64,000 bases of DNA, from contig ML681995.1 in the NCBI GenBank assembly GCA_007922195.1, forward strand, positions 15,057,020 to 15,121,019, read 5' to 3'. The notes under the pieces were generated by a model. The model was not told where the DNA came from, did no database searches, and was given only the letters and a program-made list of their open reading frames with translations. Shown in pieces: positions 44,333-56,429 of the stretch (its first letter is position 1; each line of letters opens with the position of its first letter). The DNA is from Podocnemis expansa (Eukaryota; Chordata; Testudines; Podocnemididae). The translations under genes and the position numbers were made by a program.

Positions 44333-47300
44333 TCAGACCAGGGACCAGAAATAGGCCCCACAGTCGCAGGCCCCTCCTTCAGCCAACTGCCTTAGCCTGG
44401 TCTTATAGACAGCAAGCTTGGCACAAGCCAAGAGGAGGTTGGCAAGGAGGTCCTGTGACATCTTGGGGCTATGGATGGGGAGTGCATAGACGAATATGTG
44501 TGGGGAAAAGTGCAGCCAGAACCTCAACAAGAGGTTCTGGAGGAGCTGGAAGAGGGGCTGCAACCTGACGCACTCCATGTACACGTGCACCAGGGTATCC
44601 CTCTCACCGCAGAAGGGGCAGGTGTCTGGGTACGGGGTGAACCATACCAAGTACCCACCCATGCTCACGGCTCCATGAAGGATCCACCAACTGATGTCCT
44701 CGGCGGGCTGTGGGGTGAGGGTGGAGTACAGGCTGGCCCACCGGGGGTCCTCACCCTCCACGGGTGGCATGAGGTCCCACCCTTTCGTTTTGGGGCAAGA
44801 CACAAGGGCAAGGAAGTTGATGGTATAGAGCATGAGTGTGCACAGGTACTTATGAGGCGCGGTTCGGAAGGGGCCGGCTCAGGCCATGGGGCAAGGGCTG
44901 GGGGGGTGCATGGGGCCGGGGCCTGCTCACAAGCTCTGGAGGGCCAGGACTGAAAGAAAGGCAGAGGGTGCCCTCTTACAGGACCCACTTGAGGTAGACC
45001 TGAGCAGCAGGAGGCAGGGTCGCCTTCACCTCCAGGAGCAGGTGTCCAGGGGTTCGAAGGGTGGAGAGCCCCATGTGCTGAGCCAGCACTAGGGGATCCA
45101 CCCAGTTCCCCCAGGCGTAGTCCACGATGTCTCTGATCCTGGTGACACCTGCCAAGACCAGTCTCCACCTCACAGAGGGGGCCTCCACCATCCACACACC
45201 AAGGTGAGGGTTGTGTAACAGGGGCTCCGCGAGGAGGTCCTCCCCCTTGGTGGGCACAAGGGCCCTGGAGGCCGAGACAAGCCTCCAGGTCTGGAGGAGG
45301 TCCTGGTAGAAGGCCAGCAGCTTGGAGAGGTCTCGCAGACCACCTCTCAAATGTAAAAGAACTGCTGGTCATATCAGAGACCTCGGTAGTGGCGGAGGAA
45401 GGTTGGTGCCAGATGGCTTCATGCCAGACTACCTGCACATAAAGGAGCCTCTGCACAGCCTGGAGGTGCAAGATGTGGATTTGGCTGTAGACACAGCACA
45501 GGCCATGCCCTCCATCCTCCAGGGGAAGGCTCAGGATCTCTGCAGAGACCCAGTGCAGTCCTGGCAAGAAGAACTCCAGAACTGTATTCTGGAGGTGGGC
45601 CAGGAACCTCAGGGGTGGGACCAGGGTGTTTGAGCTGGTGCCAGAGCATGGACAGGATGAGCTGGTTGACCACCAGCGCCCTCCCATGGAGGGAGTGGCA
45701 CCACAACAGTCCCACCCATCTCTGCAGCCACTCAAGGACCCTTCCTCCAAATCACACCACTTCTTGTCCAGAGAGGGATGGGTAGCAGAAAGGTAAACAC
45801 CGAGATAGAGCAGTGGACCCATACTCCACCAGATGGCTTGAAGCATAGGTGGGAGGAGGCCCACCAACCACCTGGCCCCTGCTGGGGCCAGAGCTCTTGA
45901 CCCAGTTGACCCAGATGGACGAGGCCACTGAACAGATGGCCTGGCAAGCCTCAACCACGCCAGGTCACCTGGGTCCTGGACCATGAGGAGCACGTCATTG
46001 GTATACGCCAACAAGACCAGCTGCAGCTCCAGCTCATGAAGCACCAACCCCGTCAACGTCTTGTTGAGGACACAGAAGAAGGGCTTGATGTCCAGAGCAT
46101 ACAGCTGGCCCAACAGCTGGCAGTCTTGACACAGTCCTCGCCCGAAACTGAGCAACTCGGTCAGGGTCCAGCTGAGCTTTACCAGGCACTCCCTGGAGGC
46201 GTACAGCACCCAGAGAAACCCCACAAAGCAGGTCCTGAAGTCAAAGGCCTGGAGGGTGCCCAAGAGGTACCCATGGTCAATCCTGTTGAATGCTTTCTCC
46301 TGGTCCAGGGCCAGGAGGGTGAACAACAGACCATCCCTACACCCAAGCTCCAAGAGATCCCAGACCAAGTACAGTTGCTGAAGATGGACCGGCCTAGGAC
46401 GGTGTAAGTCTGGTCAGGATGGATCATGTCCTGCAGTTTAGACCCAAGCCACAGTGAGATGGCCTTGGCAACGACCTTGTAGTCTGTGCAGAGGAGCGAG
46501 ACGGGACGCCAGTTGTTCTTGGGCAGCAAGGCCAGGACAGCCTGTGGGCAAGAGAGGGGGAGTGCCCCACTTCCCTCGGACTTAGCCCAGATAGAGGCCA
46601 AGTCCAGGCCAAGGATGTCCCAGCACATGCAGTAGAACTCCATGGTCAGCCCATTGATACCGGGGGATTTGTTGGTGGGCATGCGAGGAGGACTTCTATG
46701 AACTTGGCCAGAGTGAGAGGAAGCCCCAGCCAGTCCTGGTCGCTCACGCTGAGTGTGGAGATTTCATTCCAGAGCACGCTGCAGCTGTCGTCTTCGGTCG
46801 GGTCTAGGGAGGAAAGGCTTGCATAGAAGGCCCTGGCCCTTCCACGCATCTCCTCCAGATCTGTGAGGGGGTTGCCATCCTCAGCAAGGAGGCAGGTGAC
46901 ATGGTTTTTGGCTCCCCTCCATTTCTCCATGGCGTAGAAGAAGTGGGAGCAGTGGTCCATCTCCTGAAGGAGAGGGATGTGGGACCGAATGAAAGCTCCC
47001 CGGGTCTGAAGGTCCTCGAGGGCCTGGAGCTCCTCCCGCTTCTCCCAGCACACTGCACAGAGTGACAGATCCTCGCAGCTGCCAGCCAGGTGCCTCTCCA
47101 GCTCTAAGACCTCCTGCTCCAACTTCTCTATCACTGCATCCCTCTGTCAGCTAGCCTCCCCCCCCACCGAGTATAGTCACAGCAGAAGAGCTGGGTGCAT
47201 ACCTTCCCCAGGTCCCACCATCGCCACACCAAGGGAAAGGCAAGCCTCTGTTCTCACCAGGCCAGCCAGAACTCCCGGAAGGACACCATGAAGCCCACAT

Positions 47301-48072
47301 CCTCCAGCAGCCTGTTCTTGAAGTGCCAGTAGGCCAGCCCCAGCCTCTCTGCTGAGAAAGAGGTCATCATGATCACCAGATGGTGAGAAAGGGGCCAACC
47401 TGATGCTGGAGGAGTGGGCTTGTGCCAGATGACAGCAGGACAAGTAGATACAGTCCAACCAGGAGTGGGGCAACTGATCGTCCCCCACTCGGATGAATAT
47501 AAAGGTGACCTCATTGTCCAGGTAATGGTCATGCCAGACGTCCACCAAGGAGTGATGGTTGAGCACCTCCCAGAGGACGTCCATGGCGACCTGGCACTGT
47601 TCGGTCCCCATGTGGTCCCGTTCCTTGAGGGTGGTGTTAAATTCCCCCCTAGGACCAGAAACTCCTGAAGATCCAAGGTGCTTAGGAAGGCAGCTGCCTG
47701 CCAGAAGAAGCGCACCCACTCTGGGCCTGATATCAGGGCATAGACATTGAGCAGGTTCAATACTAGCCCCTCCATGCAGATCCAGAGGTGCAGCAGGTGA
47801 CCTAGCATGAGTTCAGTGACCCCCAGCACCTCAGGCTGTAGGTCAGGGCAGAGCAGGGTGGCCACACCATTGGAGCAGGTTGAGACGTGACTCATGAACA
47901 CTCCGTTCCCCGACTCCAGCCGCCAGCTGGCCTCAGCGGCTGGATCCGTATGGGTCTCCTGCAAGAACACCATGGAGTAATCTCTGTCCCGAAGGAAGGG
48001 GATCACCTGGGAACTGCGAAGACCCATCCTACAGCCCCTGGCATTCAAGGACTCAAAGATAATAGGGGCCAT
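44333..48072 (-). pseudogene. Tx1-type ORF2 remnant: APE endonuclease, reverse transcriptase, zinc knuckle
   Basis: Likely start is the ATG at 48072 (MAPIIFESLNARGCRMGL). The endonuclease has VVFLQETHT-like YSMVFLQETHTDPAAE with its catalytic Glu, LLNVYA, and after a frameshift near 47640 GEFNTTLKERD (family GDFNTTL). A helical linker follows (about 47134-46700). The reverse transcriptase begins TNKSPGINGLTMEFY and NWRPVSLL. Motif A is LALDQEKAFNRIDH, motif B GRGLCQDCQL and motif C LAYTNDVLLMV, where the family has YADD, so a catalytic Asp is lost. The C-terminus (44333-44833) has CPFCGERDTLVHVYMEC and LLACAKLAVYKTRLRQ. Frameshifts near 46370, 45950 and 44830 confirm decay. Confidence 0.88.
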
Positions 48073-50754
48073 GAGGAAGGCTGGTGGGGGGTCCTCAGAG
48101 ACAGCAGGAGCACCGGCAGGCTCCTTTGGGCCGCACAGCAATCTGTGACTGATCTTAAAGTCCATCAGGGAGACACGGAAGCTGCAGGCCCTCTGGTAGG
48201 CTGCAGCATCCTGCCTCCTGGTCCCCTTTCCCTCCTTCAGGATGGCCCTCATGTCCTGGAGAACAAGGTGGAAACTCCCCCAATGCTGCAGGGCGAGACA
48301 CACCCAGTTCCTGGCCCCACAAGTGTCAGCCAGGAAAACGCAGAGCTCGTTCCACAGCGCGAGGGGGTCCGGGGCGGAAGGGCCCCAGCTGTCCTCCAGT
48401 CAGGTGCCCACGTTGGCCCCGCTGCCTACCAGGACGGACAGACAGGGCATGGAGCCCCATCGCAGTGCCAATGACAGAGGCTCTGCATTGTCCAGTCCAG
48501 CTCCTGGCAGAAGGTGGAAAGGGCAGAGGGAGGGCTGCAGCCCCAGTCAGGGTAGGGGCCACAAATGCCACCCCCAGGGAGTCAGTGGCAGAGAATGGAA
48601 GGTCAGGGTCACAGGGGGGGCAGCAACAGGGAAGGGGTCTGGGGCAGGGGCCAGGGTGACAACAGGGCAGTGGCAGGGGTGAGGGCTGTGTCAGGGGGAG
48701 GGTGGGGGTAGGTGTGGGTTGCCCTGTGTTCAGACCACCAGGGTGTGGCTCCCCTCGACCAGGCACGGGGTAAGTGGGTGGCAGGTTGGGGAGGGGATTC
48801 CTGCCGATGCTGGGTGTGGATGTAAGGTCGGAAGCGGTGCCACTGGCCCCAGCATCAGACTGGGGGGACACTGGGTGGGGCTATCAAGGGAGGGAGGGGG
48901 TAGCTGTCCCACAGGAGATGATCCCCTGGGGCCCAGCTGCTCGGTGCCAGCTGCCACCCGCGGGGGCTCAGCAGCTGGAGGCAGAACACCAAGCACTGCC
49001 AGGCAGGTGTACCTGGGTAAGGGTGGGAACAGCAGGTAGGGGCTGGGGCTGTGGGGAGGGAGGGGGCAGCAACAGCAGGTTGCTGCCCAGATCGAGGCCC
49101 ACTGGCAGAGCATCATCCTCCCCCGAAACAACCAGGGTCAGATCCAGGGCCTTGGTCTCTGCAAAGATGGAACCCAGCTTGCCCTCCCTCCCCCCGCTAC
49201 CGCGGATGCCACTGCCCCAGATGCTGGGGTGGGAACTGCATTGGCGTCAGGTGCACATGTCACAAGAAGCTCAGGGGCAGTGGGGGCAGTTCCATCCACG
49301 GCCTACCTGGGGAGGGAATCTATAAGGGAGTCCAACAGGGGAGCAGCACTGCCCCTCTCTGTTGTTGCCTCCCTCTCTTCAGTCTGGCCCTCCCACTGGT
49401 TTTCATTCGGGGGTGGCAGAAGGTCCATTGGCAGCACAGATATTCTTATCTAGCCCTGCAAATAGTGTAGTGGCTAGCACCTCTGCTTAACATGCAGAAG
49501 GGCCTGGGTTCAATTCCCAGGGGGTTAGACTTGATGATCTCATGAGGTCCCTTCCAGCCCTATGATATGATAAGTTCCACAGAATTAGCTCCCTGCAGTG
49601 ACTTATGGGGAGCCTTCTTGCCATCTGACGTTGCAGAGAGGGTCTGGACCTTCCAGCACTTGCCACATTTCCCCTCGATGAAGACGAAGTCATCTGAGGT
49701 GTCGGTGGAGGGCTGGCCAGTGGGGGTGAAGTCTGGCAGCAGGGGCAGAGGGACCTGGGGGTGAGGGAGTGAGGGCAGAGTGGCAGAGGGATGGAAACCC
49801 TCCCCCTGGGGTGAGCCCTCTCCTTTGCTGGGGCGAGCCACCTCCCCTACTCTCTCCTCCAGGGGCCTGGATGGTTTTGGGGGAGGAGGAGGGACACCTC
49901 TGATGGCTGGCTGGCTGGGGCTGCTACAGTAGTACAGCCAGCACCTACCATGTCATCAGGGGGCCTGCTTGCCTCCTCTTGATGCTGGGCTGGGGGCAGT
50001 CCCTCTGGACGTGCCCAATGGCCCTACAGAGGAAGCCCTGAGCTTCCCCCGAGGCATAATGGATGTGATACAATGCCCCTTGGTGGGGCACCAGGAAGGA
50101 CTCCTTGAGCGTCACTTCATCATGTACCCCCTCCGGTGGCAGTTGGATCTGCAACTGACTGCGGAAGGACAGGATGTGATGGAGGATGGGGTCCTTGCAG
50201 CCCAGTGGGAGAGGGCTAATGGTGGAAATCGGCTTCCTCAGGGTGGAGAGGAGGGGAAGCAGGGCAGCACTGGGGAGGAAGGGCAGGATGGAGGTGAGGA
50301 CCACCCACATGCCCAGGTTCTCCAGGGGCTCCATGGTGACATAGACACCCCCACTTCCAGGCCCTTCACTACCACCTACTGTGCCGCAGCCTTCGATGCC
50401 AGGAAGAAAATAATCTTCACATACATCTTGGAGGCCACCACTATAGCCAAGGGCCTCACCACCCTTGCCACTGCCCGCACATAGATCTCCATGTGCAGGG
50501 AGGTGGCCATCAGGAGGCAACAGATCGCTGTGCCTCCTGGTCAAGGTGAAGAAGGGACCCCAGCTGCCTGAGGTAGATGGCAAGGAGGCAGCTTGGGCAG
50601 ATGGTGCAGCGGCGGGTGGAAGGGTGGCAACTACTTGGGCATATGCTCTAGGGGCAGAGGTACCCTCAGAGCCAGTGCAGGGAATGGCAGAGGAAGAAGT
50701 AGGGGGCGCCACAGTTGATGAGGTGGTTGCAGCTGCGGCCTTGCCGTTGCTCAC
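48073..50754 (-). pseudogene. Tx1-type ORF1 remnant with zinc knuckle
   Basis: The upper part (50754-49945) starts with an Ala/Ser/Pro/Thr-rich region. Then comes GVYVTMEPLENLGMWVVLTS, and ISTISPLPLGCKDPILHHIL before a zinc-knuckle-like FLCRAIGHVQRDCP. In a CX2CX4HX4C knuckle the first Cys would fall on the Gly before FLC, so it is lost here. Below it are low-complexity frames (49841-49560; 49131-48730) and a C-terminal part at about 48303-48080 with WGSFHLVLQDMRAILKEGKG. In the family ORF1 binds the element RNA. The frames do not connect, and a SINE sits inside. Confidence 0.7.
49465..49571 (+). repeat. tRNA-Val-derived SINE with CR1-like tail
   Basis: The head AGTGTAGTGGCTAGCAC, CTCTGCTTAACATGCAGAA and GGGTTCAATTCCCAG follows a tRNA: D-arm with A-box-like sequence, an anticodon arm whose stem CTGC/GCAG carries a TTAACAT loop (anticodon AAC, valine), and a T-arm with a B box. 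It runs directly into GGGTTAGACTTGATGATCTC and ATGAGGTCCCTTCCAGCCC, the 3' end of CR1. Turtle SINEs with CR1-like tails are known, and the tail lets CR1 enzymes copy them. It is inserted antisense to the Tx1-type LINE. It is not a functional tRNA gene. Confidence 0.8.
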
Positions 50755-50759
50755 CTTCT

Positions 50760-52120
50760 TCTGCCGGCTCTTTCAGTCGGCCGAGGTGGCTGAGGCAGCA
50801 GTGGCGGTGGAGGCCCCTCCCATGCCTGCTACTGCCAGCACCCCAATGGGGGAGCTAGGGGTGGTGGGGGCAGTGGCAGCGGTTGAAGGGGCAACCACGG
50901 GGGTGGATGGAGATGCGGGCTGAGGGAGGGGGCGGAGGGGGCTGGGGAGGTCTCCATGTCCCTGGGCAAGGGACAATGGGAGGAGGAGACTGGTGGGAGG
51001 GGAAAGGACTGGGCAGTGGGCAGGGACAAGAAGTAAGGGAGGTAGGGGCTGGGGAGAACCACTCCTCCCCACTGAGCTGCGGGCTGGGGAGGAGGGCATG
51101 GGCAGAGGCGAGTGAAAGGAACCAGGCAATTAAGGGAATGGGGCTATAGAGAGGATGAGGGGCTGGCAAACTGCTCCTCCCCGCTAGGCTGCAGGCAGGG
51201 GAGGAGGGTGCCTGGGAGGAAGGGGTCAGGGGCTTGCGCAGGGCAGGGAGGGGCCGGCTCGTCCAGCTGCACTGGGTGCGTTGGGTCACACAGGCTCCAG
51301 GGGGTGCAATGTGCAGGGGGAAACCAAAAGTTGTGGGATGTGCAAGGCTGGCTGGGAGTGGGCACTGCAGGGTTTGGGGCTAGTGAGACCTGCAGGTGGG
51401 GCAGGGAGGTAATAGAGGTAGGTGGGTGGGGCTGGGAGGGGAAAGCAAAGCAAACAAACTTTCAGGGGCTGGGGTGGGGCAGACAAACTAATTAAACTCA
51501 GGGGTTGGGGGGTGTAAGTGGGGCTGTGTGGAGGGGCATTGAACCAGCTGGAGGGCAGGGCAGGGCAGGGGGGGGCTCTCCAGCCAATGAGGGTTAAGGG
51601 GAAGGAGGGGCTGGGGGAGAGGGGCTGTTGCTGGGAGGTCTGAGGTCCCTACTGCTCAGTCACAGAAACTTCTGGAAGGTTTTGGACCCACTGCCTTCTT
51701 GGCGGGAGGGGAGACCAGGCAGGCAGTAACTGGGGGTGGCACTGGTGGTCAAAAGTTTCTGAGTTTGTGGCAAGTTCATCCCCAGCTGTAGACAACGATG
51801 TTAAGTCCAGTCAGTTGGTGCCTCCCCTCAATGGTGGTGTCTTGTGGAGGCAGTAGGGACTTGCTGGTAGAAGGGATCTTCTCCTCCTTGGTGGTGGTGG
51901 TGGTGGTGGTGGTGGAGGGGTTTTCCTTTGGCTCCCCCCACAAGGCAGGGGATGGGAGGGAAGGAGATGAACCAGCAGGGGCAGCAACAGCAGAAGCAGG
52001 GCTTCCTAGGAGCAGCAGTGCATGTTCTCCTTCTCCCTTCTTCTCCAAGGGATGGGAGAGATGTGTGTCAGAATGCGAAAGGCTTTGTTCCTCATTGCCT
52101 AGCTAGGGTTACTATAGGTT
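50760..52120 (-). other. C/T-rich putative 5' leader of the Tx1-type LINE
   Basis: This stretch is strongly strand-asymmetric: purine-rich with GGGGA and GGGCAGGG runs on the plus strand, hence C/T-rich on the LINE's coding strand. It continues the composition of ORF1 without a visible break. Several open frames on both strands arise from the skewed composition. I place it as the LINE 5' leader because composition returns to normal near 52100, not because of a recognised motif. Confidence 0.45.
51888..51915 (+). repeat. (GGT)n microsatellite
   Basis: About nine tandem GGT triplets, in a generally purine-rich region. Confidence 0.95.
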
Positions 52121-55100
52121 AATTAGGAGCACCCGAGTTCAATTAAGTAGTCAGGTGCCTGATAAAAGCCTCTCTGCTCCAAACAGATGGGGTACAAGCT
52201 GGAGGAGGAGCAGGAGAAGTGCTGAGTGGAGTAAAGTGTTCAGTGGCAAACTTGAAATGAGCAGAAGGTAGAGGGCCCCTGGAGAAAAAAATCTGCAAGA
52301 TTGAGGGAAGAAGCATCATCCAGGCAGGGAGAGGAAATAATCTGGGGAGAGCTGCAGTATTGGATATAGGCCAGCTGAATGGAGTTGGTACGTCAGGCTG
52401 CAGGGTTAGCATCTGGAGTAGTAGGTGAGCTTGAGTCCTTTTCCCGTCTCCTGTGGAACATTATTAGAGGGTTCCTCATGGGGATGTGATCCACTTGGGC
52501 GCCTTGATCCACTATCAACAGGAAGAGTGTGAGATCCATCAGAAAGAGCTGGCAGTTTGGCACAGTCCTTAGCTATTAATCTTTGTGCTCATATTTTTCT
52601 TTTATGTCATATAGCAATAACCAAGTATTTTAGAATATATCTATATACAAATATTTTTAAAATGGGGACTATTATGTCTTCTCCCTTTCTTCTCCTACCT
52701 GGCTGGTGCACTGAGAGCTACCTTTCTTGTTTCTGTATGTTTGTGCTACTGATTAGCACTGATACTCTTCTTTAAAACAAGAAATAGCATATAGAAAAAG
52801 CAGCCTTATTGCATTACAAGGACTTCTGTGTTAAAATTCTGTGGCCCTGGTTCTGAAAATGGAACTATACAAGCAGAATTTCTGCTCATGTGAAAACTCC
52901 TACTTGGCTCAAGGTAGCTCCAGGTGAGGTGAGTGCTGAGGCTGGCTTGCAAGGAAGCCATTGTAGGACTGTAGCCTTCAGAATGAGACCTGTTACCTTT
53001 GCAGAGAGGGCTCTACAAACAGCAATATTAACACACAATATTCTGCAACTTCTCATGTTCCCACTGAAGTCACCTCATTGTTATTGCTGTCTGCAAAGTG
53101 AAGTTTAAAAGCCCAATAATCCCAAAACCTGCTCATGGACAACTGGTGGCTTAGAGAATACTTGTGCTGTTCCATGATTAATTTGATGGGAACTAACTTT
53201 TATCTCTTCATGTCATCTGCTCAGATGTGGGGAGCAGTACACCTTGGCTGAGGTTCACAAAGGAATTTAGGTATTTCACTTCTACTTTGGGCATCTAAAT
53301 CCTTAATTTAGATCTTTGAATTTTCCACTCAGCTGCCAACCTAACTTCATGGCACCTGAACTCAAGCTCTGTAGAATTAATTTAGATGGCATATAAGGGG
53401 TAGAAGTGTTAACATGACACTATCCACTATTAACTAGGGTTAAACAAGGTTTAGGATTTGGTATACAGAGACCTTAGCCCGCTTAATAGCATGTCAAATG
53501 CACCATTTTAACCTTCCATTAGCAAGAAGGACAAGGAGAAACCATGAAAGAACTTCAAGATGAAGTTGGAACTAATGAAGGACATCCTCAGTAGCTGTTG
53601 GAACTGTGACACATTGCCAATCCTATCAAATGTTTCTCCAAGCTCCAGCAGTTATGCTTAACAATCATTCAATACTCATCCCTGCCAAATGCTACTGTCT
53701 GATTTAATACTGGAGAACAGTACAGCTACCATACTTCCCTTGGAGAAAATGAGAACCAGAGACTGAACTGAAAGCAGTATCGATTCCTCTTCTACATTCA
53801 AATTTCACATTTATGCTATGGTCATCTAGATGTGAGTTTTCATAGCCCGTGCTTAATTCTCTCCTGAAATTTGTTTGGGTAATACAATTAGCTCTTGTGA
53901 AGAGACTTAGCTATTTTATTATAGCTTATCAAAACGGCATGCAGCTATGCAGTGCAGGAACACACACTGGTAATGCTGGTTCTCAGAAAAGCCTCACAAG
54001 TGTAGACCATACAGCAGTAAAGCAGTATCATGGAGGAAACCTTGCAAGACCATTGTCCAATCACAGGAAAGTTAATATGTAGTGGATATTTAATGCCATC
54101 TTTTTCATATGCAGCAAAACAATCTTTAGTTTTTCCCAGGTATTTAATTTATCAGAAATCTGATGCACAAATTGCAATTTACTCTTTTCTTGGTTTTGAA
54201 GCAACATATGACTGTTTAATTTGTTTGCATACATGCAAAACAAAGCAAAGCCATTTATCATGAGAAATGATGTCTTCAAAAATAGCATAAGCATTCCTTT
54301 GTTTCCCCACTAGCACACTGAAATTGCTTTTGGAACAAACCAGAGGGCCATCTATTCTGCCAGAGATCAATACCTGATACCTCAGAGAAAGATGCAAGAA
54401 ACCCTGCAGTGGATAATTATGGCATGGCCTGTTCCCTAGGGGATTCTTCTTCTTTCCAAATCAAACTAGTGACTGAAACCAGTGGATGTTAGGAGCCTAG
54501 ATTTGAATGTCAGTGGCTGGCTTATGTCCAGAAGCATGAGATTTCCCTAGAGCATAATATGTTTTAGGAAGAACACTTTCAGTGGTAGCATCTCAGGTAG
54601 ATTTCTCATTAAGACCACAGGAAATAATGCAACAATCTCAAAATTTGATCGTATATTACACTTCAAAGAATATTAGAAATTTAAAGAAAAAAATCTAGAG
54701 ACAGGAATTAGAATTGGCAAAGTAAATCCTCAAAGCTTTTTACCCTTCTGCCAGACAGATTCAAAAGGTAGAAAATTGTATCTTGTTCTCAATCTGAGTC
54801 CAGCTTAGCATAAGCAGAAATCTCTCTTAGAGCAAGTGATGGTATTTCAATTTCACTTCTGTCAGTGAGCTTCCTGAGTTAAGATCCACGATACAGTGGA
54901 TAAAAGAGTACACAGTAATACCAGGAAAAATAGGTCTAAAAAGAATAGTATCAAAAGGAACTGGTTGTTAGAATATTTCATGTTAAATATGATGGAAATC
55001 AAATTAACTGACTCTGCTACTTAACCTGAAATATTTGTAGAATTGAGGCATTTAGTTATGGTGTTAATCTCTTACCTGCAATGGACTTAACTATTAGTAA

Positions 55101-55250
55101 TTCACATGGAATTTAGGAAACATTTTCCTTATGTCTGAACTCCTCTCGTATAGAAGCAACTTCTAAGGTCTCGCTTTATTGACTTTAGAATGTGAGGAAT
55201 AGTTGCAGTATGATCCAGGTTGGATAGGAAGGGAGTGACATGGTGCCATA
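52121..55250. other. Non-coding stretch, mostly unique
   Basis: No gene is recognised. Short ORFs such as those at 53849-54263 lack domains. A segment at about 53255-53390, with AAATTTAGGTATTTCACTTC and GCATCTAAATCC, looks like an old interspersed repeat but I cannot name it. Confidence 0.4.
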
Positions 55251-55258
55251 TGATATAT

Positions 55259-55447
55259 CAGTGGTTTTCAAGCCATGGGTCATGACCCAGTACTGGGTTG
55301 CAGAACCGCAGGTACTGGGTTATGGAGCCCCTTGCTGCTGCTGTCAAAAGACTGGAATGCATTGCTGACAGATGTAACTGTTGGGTTGCAGGCATAAACT
55401 ATTTTTTTTTCAACTGGGTCCCAAAGGAAAAAGTTTAAAAACCACTG
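55259..55447. mobile_element. Short hAT-like MITE with 8-bp target duplication
   Basis: Ends CAGTGGTTTTCAAGCC and GTTTAAAAACCACTG are inverted repeats. The flanks TGATATAT (55251-55258) and TGATATGT (55448-55455) match at seven of eight bases. The 189-bp body is non-coding. Confidence 0.85.
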
Positions 55448-55455
55448 TGATATGT

Positions 55456-55985
55456 GATGGTTTTTTGATCTTCCAATCATCAGTATACTAGTATCTCCTT
55501 GGGGGGGGGGGGGAGAACACACACCACAGGACCACTCCATCACCCTACCCCCAAAACAAATATATGGCTTTCATGTAAAGGATTAGGGGAAGGGAAAAAA
55601 AAATCACTGCAGTCTAAGCCTGATTAACTGTTATATTAAAAAAAAAAAACCCAAAAAAACTTGTACACAGCCCTTTAGAAATCATCAAAGAGGGCACTGG
55701 AATTCTGTTTGAATTCTTTGTAGAGATGATGGTGGTGGGGGTTATAGTAATTAAGGTCCTGATCCAGAGCATCAGTTAAATATATGCTAAAGTATCAGCT
55801 CCACACAGGTCAACAAAGGGTTAACAAGGGCTTGAGTGCCCAATTAGCTCAGCTTAGTATGCCTGGAGAGTGTGTTGGGTCCAATTCTGTAACCAGTCTA
55901 GAAAGATGATTACTATAAAGGAAGGAGTTCAGTGCAGCAGTGGGAGGAGACAGAATAAAAAGGGAATTGAAAGAGATGAAACATT
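55456..55985. other. Non-coding spacer with homopolymers
   Basis: Contains a 13-base G run at 55501-55513 and A runs at about 55600 and 55639. No gene. Confidence 0.5.
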
Positions 55986-56429
55986 TGCTATGTCTACACA
56001 TACACTTTAATTAGAATTAATCATCATTAATTCAATTTAAAGTATTGCATGGCTACACTATCTTTCCTTAGTTCAAAATAAGGACTTTCCTTATTTCAAA
56101 TTGAGGGAAGGTCACTTTGAAATTATAAAACTTCCCTTAAATTTGGAATGACAGTTAAATTGAACATATTAGTTCCAATTAATATTTTTTTTGCCCTTCT
56201 TCCTCCCAGGATGCCTTCCTCTTTCTATATATTGGGTGGGGGCATGGTCCTTCTTAGGGTCATGTTGCCACACCTCCCATGGCACCCCTCTTCAAAATCA
56301 AACTAGCAAGTCTTGTCCATTGATGTGCTATATTGATCTGGGTTTCTGGTGGAGCCACGTTAATTTGATTTAATTATTATTAGTTTGATTTAAGTTGATT
56401 CAATTTAACAATCAAGTGTAGACATAGCC
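55986..56429. mobile_element. Harbinger-like MITE, AATTAA family (copy 1)
   Basis: Left end TGCTATGTCTACACATACAC, right end AAGTGTAGACATAGCC: the same inverted ends as the foldback element at 7823-8245, but with an AT-rich inside made of TTAATTCAATTTAA-like palindromes. The middle carries ATATTGGGTGGGGGCATGG, TGTTGCCACACCTCCCATGG and AACTAGCAAGTCTTGTCCAT, shared with the copy at 63345-63808. There is no coding capacity. Confidence 0.82.

Larger units (their letters stand above)
44100..52120 (-). mobile_element. Tx1-clade LINE on the minus strand, inactivated
   Basis: A long, GC-rich non-LTR retrotransposon reads right to left: a C/T-rich putative 5' leader (about 50760-52120), ORF1 with a zinc knuckle (about 50754 down to about 48073), and ORF2 with an APE endonuclease, reverse transcriptase and C-terminal zinc knuckle (48072 down to about 44333). 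Both frames are split by frameshifts and stops. The boundaries are approximate, and I did not find a poly(A) tail or target duplication. The Tx1 clade is named after Xenopus Tx1. The motif order and sequence fit that clade better than L1 or CR1. A tRNA-headed SINE has inserted into it at 49465-49571. Confidence 0.85.

Noticed and set aside
49465..49571. Functional tRNA-Val gene
   Set aside because: The acceptor stem is not complementary and the head runs straight into a CR1-type tail with no terminator, so it is a SINE.
50829..51486. Pro-rich minus-strand frames in the LINE 5' region
   Set aside because: C/T-skewed composition alone yields Pro/Ser/Leu frames; overlapping alternatives exist in every frame.
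44191..51495. Many long plus-strand frames in the 44-51 kb region
   Set aside because: They are antisense shadows of the Tx1-type LINE in GC-rich sequence; the minus strand carries the recognisable enzyme motifs.
53849..54397. Cluster of short frames on both strands
   Set aside because: All are under 80 residues, overlap each other and have no recognisable motif or codon bias.
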